Source of the DNA: Plectonema cf. radiosum LEGE 06105
GTDB lineage: Bacteria; Cyanobacteriota; Cyanobacteriia; Cyanobacteriales; Nostocaceae
NCBI RefSeq assembly: GCF_015207665.1
Contig: NZ_JADEWL010000030.1
Coordinates: 1-55,287, forward strand
Length of the DNA: 55,287 nucleotides
Direction of reading: 5' to 3'
Each line of letters opens with the position of its first letter. Position 1 is the first letter of the stretch. A model generated the notes under the pieces. That model ran no database searches. It had not been told where the DNA came from and saw only the letters and a list, made by a program, of their open reading frames with translations. Made by a program: the position numbers and the translations under genes. Of this stretch, positions 44,877-53,405 are shown in pieces.

Positions 44877-45761
44877 GTGACTACTACATCAAAATCAACA
44901 ACCACCTTTGAAAAACTGTTCTGGAATTGGAAAGGTTACAAAATTCAATATACCGTCATGGGTACGGGAAAACCTTTAGTATTAATTCACGGTTTCGGTG
45001 CATCTATCGGACATTGGCGGAAAAATATTCCCGTATTAGCCGATGCTGGTTATCAGGTATTTGCCCTAGATTTATTAGGGTTTGGTGGTTCGGATAAAGC
45101 TCCGATCAATTACAGCGTTGATTTATGGGTAGAATTACTCAAAGACTTTCATCAACAATATATCCAAAACAAAGCCGTATTTATCGGTAACTCCGTTGGT
45201 GCATTGATCAGTTTAACCGTCGCAGTACAGCATCCCGAAATCACCAGCGGAGCCGTTTTAATCAACGCAGCGGGAGGTTTGAGCCATCGTCCCCACGAAT
45301 TAAACCCAGCATTACGCTTTGTCATGGGTTCTTTTAACAAATTGGTGAGTCATCCCATCACGGGTAAATTCGTATTTAACAATATCCGCAGAAAATCCCA
45401 AATTCGCCGTACCCTTTATCAAGTTTATCGCGATCGCAATGCTGTCACTGATGAATTAGTAGATATGCTTTACCAACCTTCATGTGACGAAGGCGCACAG
45501 CAAGTATTTGCATCAATTTTAACAGCACCTCCTGGTGATTCTCCGGAAGAATTATTACCCAAAGTCGAATGTCCATTATTAGTAATTTGGGGTGCAGACG
45601 ACCCGTGGACACCAATTAGCGGCGCGAAAGTGTACGAAGAAGCCCTCAAAAACGGTAAAGACATCAAAATAGTACCAATTCGCGGTGCAGGTCACTGTCC
45701 CCATGATGAAGTGCCGGATTTAGTTAATCCCCAGATTGTGGAGTGGTTGAAAGAGAGTTAG
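44877..45761 (+). CDS. Alpha/beta hydrolase
   Basis: A 294-residue soluble alpha/beta hydrolase. YTVMGTGKPLVLIHGFGASIGHWRKN gives the HG oxyanion region near 40. GFGGSDKAP, the nucleophile elbow VFIGNSVGALISL near 97-109, Asp in VIWGADDPWTPI near 236 and His in GAGHCPHDEVP near 273 complete the triad. This pattern is shared by many cyanobacterial hydrolases near chlorophyll dephytylase and pheophytinase-like groups, but a substrate cannot be assigned. Start GTG at 44877. Divergent from Uma2. Confidence 0.85.
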   Translation: MTTTSKSTTTFEKLFWNWKGYKIQYTVMGTGKPLVLIHGFGASIGHWRKNIPVLADAGYQVFALDLLGFGGSDKAPINYSVDLWVELLKDFHQQYIQNKAVFIGNSVGALISLTVAVQHPEITSGAVLINAAGGLSHRPHELNPALRFVMGSFNKLVSHPITGKFVFNNIRRKSQIRRTLYQVYRDRNAVTDELVDMLYQPSCDEGAQQVFASILTAPPGDSPEELLPKVECPLLVIWGADDPWTPISGAKVYEEALKNGKDIKIVPIRGAGHCPHDEVPDLVNPQIVEWLKES

Positions 45762-46096
45762 GAGTTAGTTGACAGTGGACAGTTGACAGTGGACTTTCGG
45801 GAAATAAAGAAGAACTATAACAATGGTCATATTGGTTAGGACATCATATTTTGTTCTTAAGGGAACAGGGAAATGTCCTAACTCGCTATATCAACTATCA
45901 ACTGTCAACGAATAGCAAACAGGGAATGGGGAACAGAAAAACCGATTAACAATTCTAGCTATGCTATATCGGTCGAATTTTATTTACAGGGAGTATTTAA
46001 ATCGAGAGTAAGTGGGTCAAATTAAATATAAAACCTCACCTTTGACCTATTGTTCGAGTTCTGGTATATCAAAAAGTAAATAATAAATTGTGTCTT
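45762..46096. other. Spacer with heptad repeats
   Basis: TTGACAG/TGGACAG units occupy roughly 45765-45795, and CAACTAT/CAACTGTC units roughly 45890-45910, with a GGGAACAGGGAA block between. No gene is seen. The bases from 45950 on are AT-rich and probably hold the promoter of the next gene. Confidence 0.6.
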
Positions 46097-47422
46097 ATGT
46101 TTATCCCAAAAATGCGTTTTGTGATAGGTAGTATTGGTTTTTTATTGGCTGGCAATCTAAGTAGTTATGCTTACGGTCAATCGCAAAGTCAGCAGTTGAT
46201 ACAAAAAAATTCTCCTTTACATCCCCAGCAGCAAAATTTACTCAATTCAAGTATTAAATTAACTTCTAATTTTTCCTTTTTACCTGCATCGTGTAATTTA
46301 AATAATTCTGCACCTTGTCAAAATCAACCTTCAACCAATACAAATACTTTTACAAATACTTTATATCAACCGCAGCTACTATCCCAAGCTTACAAAGTTA
46401 TTGATGAATTACAAAAATATCAATTTAGTATTAATGGCAATAAGCTGTTTAGTTCTGCTCAATTATCTGGGAATAAAATTAATTTTAATCAAGGAGACTT
46501 ATTAGCGACTTTAATAAATACAAGAAAATATTATCAAGACCATGCCAATAATGACCCAAATATTTTACGTCCGGGGGTATTGGAAACTCAAGGAGTATCT
46601 GTAGAAGATATTACGAAAACTCTTGATTTTATGATTAGTATATTACAAGAAGATATTGCCAATAATCGCACAACTCGTTTACAAGACCCCAATTTTATCA
46701 ATTCTAATTTCCGCGTGATAAAATGGTCTGCTTATAATCCTAAAGAACCCCAACGTAAAAATTTACGAATTACCAAATACGCTGTTTTTGTTCATCCCGG
46801 TTCTCGCAAGAAAACTGCTAAATTTAATATTCCTCTTTATAGCCTTAAAGATACCGCAAATACAGATGAGTTTTACACTAAATATAGTAAACAAGATGTA
46901 TTGTCTGGTATTTATGAACCTGGTGGCAAGGAATTTGGTAAAGTTGAACCCATTGTTTATATGACTAGAGAAGGTTTAGAAGAAGCCTTAATGCAAGGGA
47001 CTATACTTGTTGATTTGGGTGGCGGTTCTTCGGCTTATTTTAACGTTGATAGAAGTAACAAAATTCCCTATGTCAAAGGTTTAAATAGACGTTCGCAAAA
47101 GCGTTACTGGTATTTTCGAGAAGTTAAAGATATTAAAGGTTACGGCTATAAAATTGATCAAAAGATATCCATTAAACCGGGAGTAACTTTTGCTGGTGAT
47201 GTACTCAATATTGGTTTAGGTAGAATGATTGTCATGGAGTATATGCAAAATGGACGTAAACAACTGAGAATGGGAGTTATTGCCGATACAGGTGGTGCAT
47301 TTTTACCCAACTTTTATCAACTCGATTTTCTTGCGGGTATTTTCCAAAATCAAAATAGTTTCAATCAACATATTAAGCAATTACCAGAGTATGCTACAGC
47401 TTATATTTTGATTAAAAAATAA
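46097..47422 (+). CDS. MltA-like exported protein with 3D domain
   Basis: A 441-residue protein with an N-terminal signal peptide (hydrophobic about 8-25, then SSYAYGQS). After a polar region comes a part resembling MltA lytic transglycosylases: ITKYAVFVHPGSRKKTAKFNIPLYSLKD near 230-258, an LMQGTILVDLGGGSSAYFNVD stretch near 298-318, and a C-terminal 3D (Asp-rich double-psi barrel) segment MGVIADTGGAFLPNFYQLDFLAGIF near 393-417. In MltA the DTGG Asp is catalytic. It likely acts on peptidoglycan in the periplasm. Sequence divergence is high, so activity is inference. ATG at 46097 preferred to the TTG nine bases upstream. Confidence 0.65.
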   Translation: MFIPKMRFVIGSIGFLLAGNLSSYAYGQSQSQQLIQKNSPLHPQQQNLLNSSIKLTSNFSFLPASCNLNNSAPCQNQPSTNTNTFTNTLYQPQLLSQAYKVIDELQKYQFSINGNKLFSSAQLSGNKINFNQGDLLATLINTRKYYQDHANNDPNILRPGVLETQGVSVEDITKTLDFMISILQEDIANNRTTRLQDPNFINSNFRVIKWSAYNPKEPQRKNLRITKYAVFVHPGSRKKTAKFNIPLYSLKDTANTDEFYTKYSKQDVLSGIYEPGGKEFGKVEPIVYMTREGLEEALMQGTILVDLGGGSSAYFNVDRSNKIPYVKGLNRRSQKRYWYFREVKDIKGYGYKIDQKISIKPGVTFAGDVLNIGLGRMIVMEYMQNGRKQLRMGVIADTGGAFLPNFYQLDFLAGIFQNQNSFNQHIKQLPEYATAYILIKK

Positions 47423-47484
47423 TTCCAAAATAATTCCAAAATAATTCAAAAAAACTATTTGCATCTTGAATATGAACAGCCTAT

Positions 47485-47706
47485 TTATGTTTGTGTTTGC
47501 GGAAATAAGCGCATCAAAGTTTGAGGTAAGTTAGTAATTTCTCGGATTAAATCTTCTGGAGTAATCCCGAACATACTCAAAATAACCACAATCACCAAAA
47601 GCGCGATCGCGGTACTAAAAGTTGTTTTTACTACGTTTAGTAAAGCCTTGAAAACTATAAAGGCAACAACCAATGCAGCAATTAAAACAATTAACTCAAG
47701 TGGCAT
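47485..47706 (-). CDS. Small membrane protein, cyanobacterial type
   Basis: A 73-residue protein with two hydrophobic segments (about 3-22 and 30-46) separated by NVVKTTFS, and a polar tail GITPEDLIREITNLPQTLMRLFPQTQT. I recognise the pattern as a small cyanobacterial hypothetical without assigned role. A HIP1 site lies inside. Convergent with the MltA-like gene, 62 bases away. Confidence 0.65.
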   Translation of the reverse strand: MPLELIVLIAALVVAFIVFKALLNVVKTTFSTAIALLVIVVILSMFGITPEDLIREITNLPQTLMRLFPQTQT

Positions 47707-48057
47707 GATTTTAAGTTGATTAATTTAGGTTTAACTTAAACTAAGTAGAGATATGATACCCGATTAAAAGCAGAAATAATTATCTTGATTTTGACAATTG
47801 TTACAAAGTCCAAACTCGGTAACAAGTAAATTAAAATACATTTCTTTCTTAATTCCCAATTACTAGCTACAACTTCAATAAGGGCAATTCAGGATATCTT
47901 CTAATTTAACGAAAAAAATCCTAAAACTCCGCGTACCTCAGCGTTTACCTTTGTGTTCCTCTGCGTTAAAAAAATAAATATATTATTCGAGAATTCTCAA
48001 TACAATCGCAAAAATCGGGAGACGTAGCACTGCTACGTCTCTACATTATTAATTTGT
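47707..48057. other. Spacer with dispersed repeats and the tex 3' hairpin
   Basis: No gene is seen. CTCCGCGTACCTCAGCGTTTACC..CCTCTGCGTTAAAAA near 47929-47975 is a repeat-like block; a shorter relative, CCTCTGCGCTCTCTGTGTCT, lies near 37620. GAGACGTAGC-ACT-GCTACGTCTC (48019-48041) is a perfect 10-base hairpin 17 bases beyond the tex stop. Confidence 0.65.
48019..48041. terminator. Hairpin after tex (GACGTAGC family)
   Basis: The perfect 10-base stem GAGACGTAGC/GCTACGTCTC with three-base loop shares the core GACGTAGCA of the terminator near 44085. On the minus strand it follows tex. Confidence 0.65.
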
Positions 48058-50217
48058 TTATTGCCTAACAGCTTTCATCGATAAACCAATCCGCTTTAAT
48101 TTCTGATTAACTTCTAAAACTTTAACTTTCACAACTTCCCCAACTTTTACCACTTCTTTGGGATCTTTAACAAATCGATCTACAAGCTGAGATATATGTA
48201 CCAAACCGTCTTGATGCACCCCCACATCTACAAAAGCGCCAAAATTCGCAACATTTGTGACAATTCCTTCTAATTCCATCCCTACTTCTAAATCAGTAAT
48301 CTCATTGATTCCTTCTTTAAAAGTGGCATACTTAAACTCAGCACGAGGATCTCTTCCAGGTTTTTCAAGTTCTCCGATGATATCTCGTAATGTCGGTTCA
48401 CCTACAGTATCGGTGACGTATTTCTTTAAATCAGCTTTTTTGAGATTTTCTGCAATTTGGGTAACTTGCTGTAATTCCAAATTCAAATCTGAAGCAATAT
48501 TTTTCACCACCGCATAACTTTCGGGATGCACTGCGGTATTATCTAAAGGATTTTCACCACCACGAATTCTCAAAAAACCTGCTGCTTGTTCAAAAGCTTT
48601 TGGTCCTAATTTGGGAACTTTCAACAACTGACGACGATTTTTAAAGGCACCATTTTCGTTGCGGTATTGAACTATATTATTTGCAATGCTAGAGGTAATC
48701 CCGGAAACAGAAGTTAAAAGTTCTTTAGAAGCTGTATTCAAGTCAACACCAACGTAATTAACACAGCTTTCTACCGTTTCATCTAATTTCTTTTTGAGCA
48801 ATTTTTGGTCTACATCGTGTTGATATTGTCCCACACCGATAGATTTGGGGTCAATTTTGACTAATTCCGCAAGTGGATCTTGTAAACGACGACCGATACT
48901 AATGGCTCCGCGCACCGTAATATCTAAATCGGGGAATTCTGCGATCGCGACTTTACTCGCTGAATATATCGATGCACCCGACTCGTTAACCATAACTTTA
49001 ATTGGTTTACGCTGCATATTTTCCATGACTTCGGCGACAAATTCGTCAGTTTCACGAGAAGCTGTACCGTTACCAATCGCGATTAATTCAACGTTGTATT
49101 TTTTCATCAAATTTTGCAGCGTTTTTACAGCTTCGCGGCGTTTTTCGGCTCCTGTATGGGGAAAAACCGCTTGATACTCCAGAAATTTTCCTGTTTCATC
49201 CAAAATCGCCACCTTACACCCGGTTCTAAATCCTGGATCAATGGCGATCGCCGGTTTCATCCCTGCTGGTGCGGACAATAATAAGTTACGTAAGTTGGTT
49301 TCAAATGTTTTGATAGACTCAATATCTGCATATTCTTTCTTCTCAGATATTACTTCATTAATCAAAGAAGTTTTCATCAAACGGTTAAATGCATCTTTGA
49401 GCATTTGTTGATAAAATTTGCGAATCTCTGGCTGTTTATTCCGAATTTCTTGGGATTCCAAATAAGCAAGCACATCATCTTCATCAAAAGCAATTTCGTA
49501 ACTTAATATTTTCTCCTTATCTCCGCGACACAAAGCCAGCATATTATGAGGTGCAATATTACTCACTTTCATGCGATAATCGCGGTACATTTCATACTTT
49601 GTCGTACCTTCGGGATATTCGTCTTTAATGCGAGAAACAAATACCCCCGACTCTAACAACAACTCCCGTAAAAATGCCCTCAAATGAGCCTTCTCTGCCA
49701 CTTCTTCCGCTAAAATATCACTCGCACCTTTGAGCGCTTCTGCTGCGGTTTCAACTTGTTTATCTGTATTTATATACTTCGCTGCTTCTACATTCAAATC
49801 CCCTGACACACCACCTTTCACATTCAACGACTTAATCAAATCCGCTAATTGATCGAGTCCCTTTTCTTTGGCAATAGTAGCGCGAGTCCGACGCTTCGGA
49901 CGATAAGGTAAATATAAATCCTCCAATTCGGTTTTTTGTAAACACAATTCGATTTGCTGTTTCAACTCATCACTAAGTTTACCTTGTTCGGCGATCGCAT
50001 TTAAAATTACTGATTTCCTTGCTTCTAATTCAGTTAAGTAAGTATACCTATCGGATAAATCGCGCAACTGGGTTTCATTCATTTCACCAGTACGCTCCTT
50101 ACGGTAACGTGCAACAAACGGAATAGTTGCACCTTCTGCAAATAACGAGAGCGCATTTTCCACCTGAAAAGGCTTGAGATTCAGTTCAGTGGCTAACAGT
50201 TGGGGAATATTCAACAT
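48058..50217 (-). CDS. tex: Tex family RNA-binding transcription accessory protein
   Basis: A 719-residue nucleic-acid-binding protein thought to affect transcription and RNA turnover. Domains in order: helical Tex N-terminal region (about 1-310; FIPFVARYRKE-like segment ATIPFVARYRKERTGEMNETQL near 30), RNase H-like YqgF domain (about 325-450; AIDPGFRTGCKVAILDETGKF), helix-hairpin-helix region (about 490-560; GVDLNTASKELLTSVSGI) and C-terminal S1 domain (about 645-715; GIVTNVANFGAFVDVGVHQDGLVHISQL). I start at the ATG at 50217; a longer frame adds 21 residues not seen in the family. Confidence 0.94.
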   Translation of the reverse strand: MLNIPQLLATELNLKPFQVENALSLFAEGATIPFVARYRKERTGEMNETQLRDLSDRYTYLTELEARKSVILNAIAEQGKLSDELKQQIELCLQKTELEDLYLPYRPKRRTRATIAKEKGLDQLADLIKSLNVKGGVSGDLNVEAAKYINTDKQVETAAEALKGASDILAEEVAEKAHLRAFLRELLLESGVFVSRIKDEYPEGTTKYEMYRDYRMKVSNIAPHNMLALCRGDKEKILSYEIAFDEDDVLAYLESQEIRNKQPEIRKFYQQMLKDAFNRLMKTSLINEVISEKKEYADIESIKTFETNLRNLLLSAPAGMKPAIAIDPGFRTGCKVAILDETGKFLEYQAVFPHTGAEKRREAVKTLQNLMKKYNVELIAIGNGTASRETDEFVAEVMENMQRKPIKVMVNESGASIYSASKVAIAEFPDLDITVRGAISIGRRLQDPLAELVKIDPKSIGVGQYQHDVDQKLLKKKLDETVESCVNYVGVDLNTASKELLTSVSGITSSIANNIVQYRNENGAFKNRRQLLKVPKLGPKAFEQAAGFLRIRGGENPLDNTAVHPESYAVVKNIASDLNLELQQVTQIAENLKKADLKKYVTDTVGEPTLRDIIGELEKPGRDPRAEFKYATFKEGINEITDLEVGMELEGIVTNVANFGAFVDVGVHQDGLVHISQLVDRFVKDPKEVVKVGEVVKVKVLEVNQKLKRIGLSMKAVRQ

Positions 50218-50482
50218 TGTTCTGCGATTATTAAAGGAACACCGTATTAAAGGTAATTCTACGCCTATAATATTATTCAAGTTCGAGCGCTAGTATATAG
50301 TAATAAGCTAATATACTAAACAATAAATAAAATTCGGAATATCAGTCCGAGATGCTGTTTATATATGTAGGAAGTTGTAGCAAAAAAACCGAAAGGGTGT
50401 AATATCGGTTACATCTGCTTACAATAGCAGTTCAATGATTTTTGTATCAAAGCAAATGCTTAGAATTCGGAGTTGAGAAAAG

Positions 50483-50920
50483 ATGCCTTTATTTTTTCTG
50501 ATTCCACTTTTTATCTGTGTAATTACTGGCTATATTTTTAAAAAATGTAGCGATGAAGTGGGATATCTCGCAGGTTTATTCGCAATTATTAGTCTTGTGT
50601 TCAGTTTGATTTTAGCACCTTGGGAAATCCAGGTTTTGTTGTTAGTTGTAGTGTTGGTTACTACTAAGAAATTATTGCAGCAAAATGAATATCAACTCAA
50701 ATTTGAACAACGGGGAAATAATCATCATCAAAATCAAACTGTTTCTCCATCTGAGACTGTAAAAAAACCAGTTACTCGTCAATATCGCGGTAGTAATTAT
50801 CAAGTAGATATTGTAAATACAGAATTTATTCAAGAAGAAGTTAACGGCAAATATCGTGGAACCCCTTGGATAATTCGTCGTGTAAAGACAATTGTAGACA
50901 AATCGAAAAAGTCTGATTAA
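50483..50920 (+). CDS. DUF4278-like protein with membrane segments
   Basis: A 145-residue protein. Two or three hydrophobic segments fill residues 1-65, followed by a polar linker (QRGNNHHQNQTVSPSE). A C-terminal unit RQYRGSNYQVDIVNTEF then GKYRGTPWIIRR has the paired YRG motif of DUF4278, a short cyanobacterial domain of unknown role. Start ATG at 50483. Convergent with pyrB across a palindromic repeat. Confidence 0.7.
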   Translation: MPLFFLIPLFICVITGYIFKKCSDEVGYLAGLFAIISLVFSLILAPWEIQVLLLVVVLVTTKKLLQQNEYQLKFEQRGNNHHQNQTVSPSETVKKPVTRQYRGSNYQVDIVNTEFIQEEVNGKYRGTPWIIRRVKTIVDKSKKSD

Positions 50921-50962
50921 TTTTTAAACTTAGAAAATATTTTCTCACAGACTAACTCTCAC

Positions 50963-51026
50963 AGAAGTTGGGTTTTGATGGCAATTATCTGTTACTACAG
51001 ACATTTATCATAAAAACCTGACTTCT
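50963..51026. repeat. Dispersed palindrome, AGAAGTCGGGTTTT family, copy 6
   Basis: AGAAGTTGGGTTTT and AAAACCTGACTTCT enclose an AT-rich loop with CTGTTACTACAGA. It sits between two convergent genes, a place suited to a bidirectional hairpin. Confidence 0.75.
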
Positions 51027-51071
51027 AACCCCACGGACTTCTGTTAACATGAGAAAAATCCCAAATTCTGA

Positions 51072-52070
51072 CTATTCTGAAGCTTTGCCGCTACCAATTA
51101 AATACAGTAAAGCCATTCGCACCGCAACACCACTCGTCACTTGATTTTGTATCAAACTAAACTCAGGGTCATCCATTAAATCCGAGCTAATTTCCACACC
51201 TCTATTTACAGGACCCGGATGTAATATTTTTACATTATCTTGACAATTTCGCAACTTATCCCGCGTAATTCCGAACAACTGATGATATTCCCGCAATGAA
51301 GGTAGTAAATGAGTAGTCATACGTTCCTTTTGTAATCGTAGCGTCATCACAAAATCGGCATCTTGCAAAGCTGGCTCCAATTCCCAATGTACGAATAACT
51401 TACCAGGTCTATCTTTACCATAATCGGCAAATAATTTTGGTAATAGCGTCGGTGGTGCTGCTAAATGTAACTCCGCACCGCTAGCTGCGGTAAGACTCCA
51501 AATATTTGACCTAGCCACGCGAGAATGCAGAATATCGCCGACAATAGCAATTTTTTTTCCTTGCAAAAGTTCGATTCGGGGATTATCTTGGTCAAACAGA
51601 CTACAAATTGTAAATAAATCTAACAGCCCTTGAGAAGGATGTTCGTGTTGTCCATCACCAGCATTTAAAACGCTGACTTTTACACCCAAACGGTCCATTT
51701 CTGTTGCGATCGCGTTTGGTACTCCTGCATCTTGATGACGTACCACCATGATGTCAGTACCCATCGCTAAATAAGTTTTAGCTGTATCTAGAATTGTTTC
51801 TCCCTTAGTCATCGAAGAATTAGCTGCGGAGAAGTTCAGGGTATCTGCACTCAGACGTTTTGCAGCAAGTTCAAAACTACTGCGAGTCCGAGTAGATGGT
51901 TCAAAAAACAAATTAGCCACCACCTGTCCCTGTAAAGTAGGTACTTTTTTCATTCGCCGCGTTAGCACTTCCTGAAAACTCGCAGCAGTCTGTAAAACTG
52001 CATTGTATTCAGTAGCGGTGAAATCAGCCAGGGAAAGGATGTGATGACGAGTCCAGGTGGTAGTAGGCAT
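51072..52070 (-). CDS. pyrB: Aspartate carbamoyltransferase catalytic subunit
   Basis: Joins carbamoyl phosphate and aspartate to carbamoyl-aspartate, the second step of pyrimidine synthesis. A 332-residue protein with the carbamoyl-phosphate loop [18 protein letters not shown] near 56-73, the loop Ser/Lys in [12 protein letters not shown] near 84-95, [10 protein letters not shown] near 112, and [14 protein letters not shown] near 142-155. Arg-rich RLQKERM lies near 229 and [11 protein letters not shown] near 286. No regulatory subunit gene is adjacent. Same strand as the thioredoxin gene upstream. Confidence 0.96.
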   Translation of the reverse strand: MPTTTWTRHHILSLADFTATEYNAVLQTAASFQEVLTRRMKKVPTLQGQVVANLFFEPSTRTRSSFELAAKRLSADTLNFSAANSSMTKGETILDTAKTYLAMGTDIMVVRHQDAGVPNAIATEMDRLGVKVSVLNAGDGQHEHPSQGLLDLFTICSLFDQDNPRIELLQGKKIAIVGDILHSRVARSNIWSLTAASGAELHLAAPPTLLPKLFADYGKDRPGKLFVHWELEPALQDADFVMTLRLQKERMTTHLLPSLREYHQLFGITRDKLRNCQDNVKILHPGPVNRGVEISSDLMDDPEFSLIQNQVTSGVAVRMALLYLIGSGKASE

Positions 52071-52191
52071 GAATTTTTATCGACTGTACCGTGCTTATGG
52101 CACGAGCGATGATGTCTCTACAGTTACTTAGTTTAAGTGTGCAGAGGAGATTATACCACCTGCGTTGTAGTTTGGAACTATTTTGAAACTA

Positions 52192-52512
52192 TTAAAGATT
52201 CTTTTTAACCGCGTCGCTAAATTCTTCATAGGGTTTAGCGCCGACAAGATTTTCAACTAATTCGCCATTTTTGAAAATTAGCACCGCAGGAATACTGCGA
52301 ACTTCGTATTTTTTCGCCAGTGGTTTATCTTGGTCTACATCTATTTTCACCACTTTAATATCTTCTGGATACTCTTGGGCTAGTTGTTGTATTAAAGGTG
52401 CAACCACACGACATGGACCGCACCAAGTAGCGGTAAAATCAACTACGAGGATATTTTCAGATTTTAAAAGTGTCTCGAATTCGGTTTCTTTGACTTGGGT
52501 TACTGTAGTCAT
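52192..52512 (-). CDS. Thioredoxin
   Basis: A 106-residue classical thioredoxin with active site FTATWCGPCRVVAPL near 25-39, cis-Pro in RSIPAVLIFKNGE near 73-85 and the usual length. Reduces protein disulfides in the cytoplasm with electrons from thioredoxin reductase. Phe-Thr-Ala-Thr before the WCGPC and the generic surface do not let me decide between the m- and other cyanobacterial types. Start ATG at 52512; a TTG 18 bases upstream is in frame. It lies 121 bases upstream of pyrB. Confidence 0.94.
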   Translation of the reverse strand: MTTVTQVKETEFETLLKSENILVVDFTATWCGPCRVVAPLIQQLAQEYPEDIKVVKIDVDQDKPLAKKYEVRSIPAVLIFKNGELVENLVGAKPYEEFSDAVKKNL

Positions 52513-52679
52513 ATTATTTGCAATTACCAACTTTAATTACCAACTTTCAAAATCAAAGCAATTTTGTTGTTTTTAATCGATGGTATTTTATTTTTTACTC
52601 AATAATTTTAAACGATAACGGTAACACAAAATTTTGATTATTGATTCGTGGTAACCGCTGTCTCACCGATTAACCGGAA

Positions 52680-52735
52680 AAACTCCTTTGAACACGGATT
52701 AGAAGGATTAAAGGATGACACAGATAAAACTTTAC
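52680..52735. repeat. Dispersed AACACGGATTAGAAGGATTAAAGG block
   Basis: This stretch (about 52690-52732) is, in reverse orientation, the same kind of ATCCGTGT-periodic sequence as at 30826-30867. It is part of the spacer between the thioredoxin and tRNA genes. Confidence 0.5.
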
Positions 52736-52743
52736 TATCAAAA

Positions 52744-52815
52744 AGCCAGCAGTCGGATTTGAACCGACGACCTACGCATTACAAGTGCGTTGCTCTACCA
52801 CTGAGCCATGCTGGC
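52744..52815 (-). tRNA. trnT: tRNA-Thr (anticodon TGT)
   Basis: A 72-base cloverleaf on the minus strand. The acceptor GCCAGCA pairs with TGCTGGC; D arm GCTCAGTGGTAGAGC; anticodon stem ACGCA/TGCGT around CTTGTAA gives TGT; T arm has GGTTCAAATCC. No CCA is encoded. It reads codon ACA. Confidence 0.96.
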
Positions 52816-52988
52816 TTATACTAATTTGTAATTGTACCAGAAAAAATAATATTGTAAAGACCTTGATTTAATTTCCAAAATTTCAAGCCACAAACAGCTT
52901 TGAGCAAAAATAAATAATTGATTGATTTGCAGAAAAATTATTAGAGAGCATCCCTTGACTTTTCATGCAAATCAAGCAAGCAGATTAT

Positions 52989-53168
52989 TTGACATACTCA
53001 CCGCCCTTAAAGTGCGGTGATTCTTGACGCTTCACTGGATGATGCTACCTTTATTAGTCTTACTCTTCCTCGATGTCCGTTTAAAGTCTCCCAATGCCCT
53101 ATGGCGACTATTCAAATTGTACCCTAAATTGTCGAAAAGCCGATGCTTTAGCACGGGGCTTGTATCTC
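52989..53168 (-). mobile_element. Orphan IS200/IS605-type end, TnpB guide-RNA (omega RNA)-like
   Basis: Read on the minus strand, the element ends AGAATCACCGC-ACTTTAAGG-GCGGTGAGTATGTCAA, a terminal hairpin with 7-base stem and the style of IS605 right ends, which in TnpB systems form the 3' part of the guide-RNA scaffold. Upstream lies a GC-richer 100-base block including GCATTGGGAGACTTTAAACG and, near the other end, GCCCCGTGCTAAAGCATCGGC. No tnpA or tnpB remains. It is therefore a solo or non-autonomous element. Sequence following the end on the minus strand would be in the guide position. Confidence 0.6.
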
Positions 53169-53405
53169 AATTTTTTGGTCAATAATTTTCTCTGCCTAGA
53201 GAGTGATTTACCCAAGTCTGAAAGCACAGTTATTGTAATAGAGAAATAATTCCAAATATCAAAAAAATCAAAATTTACAGTTATTCTAATCTTGTATTAT
53301 CGCGAGCATTTCACAGAACAACGGAATATTTCAGGCTTCTTGAAAGATGTTCGTATAAATTGAAAAAACGTAACACTTAATTGTTCCTAAACATAATTAA
53401 AAAGC
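53169..53405. other. argF upstream spacer
   Basis: About 240 AT-rich bases. I see no gene, repeat or clear arginine-repressor site. The promoter of argF should be here. Confidence 0.4.
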
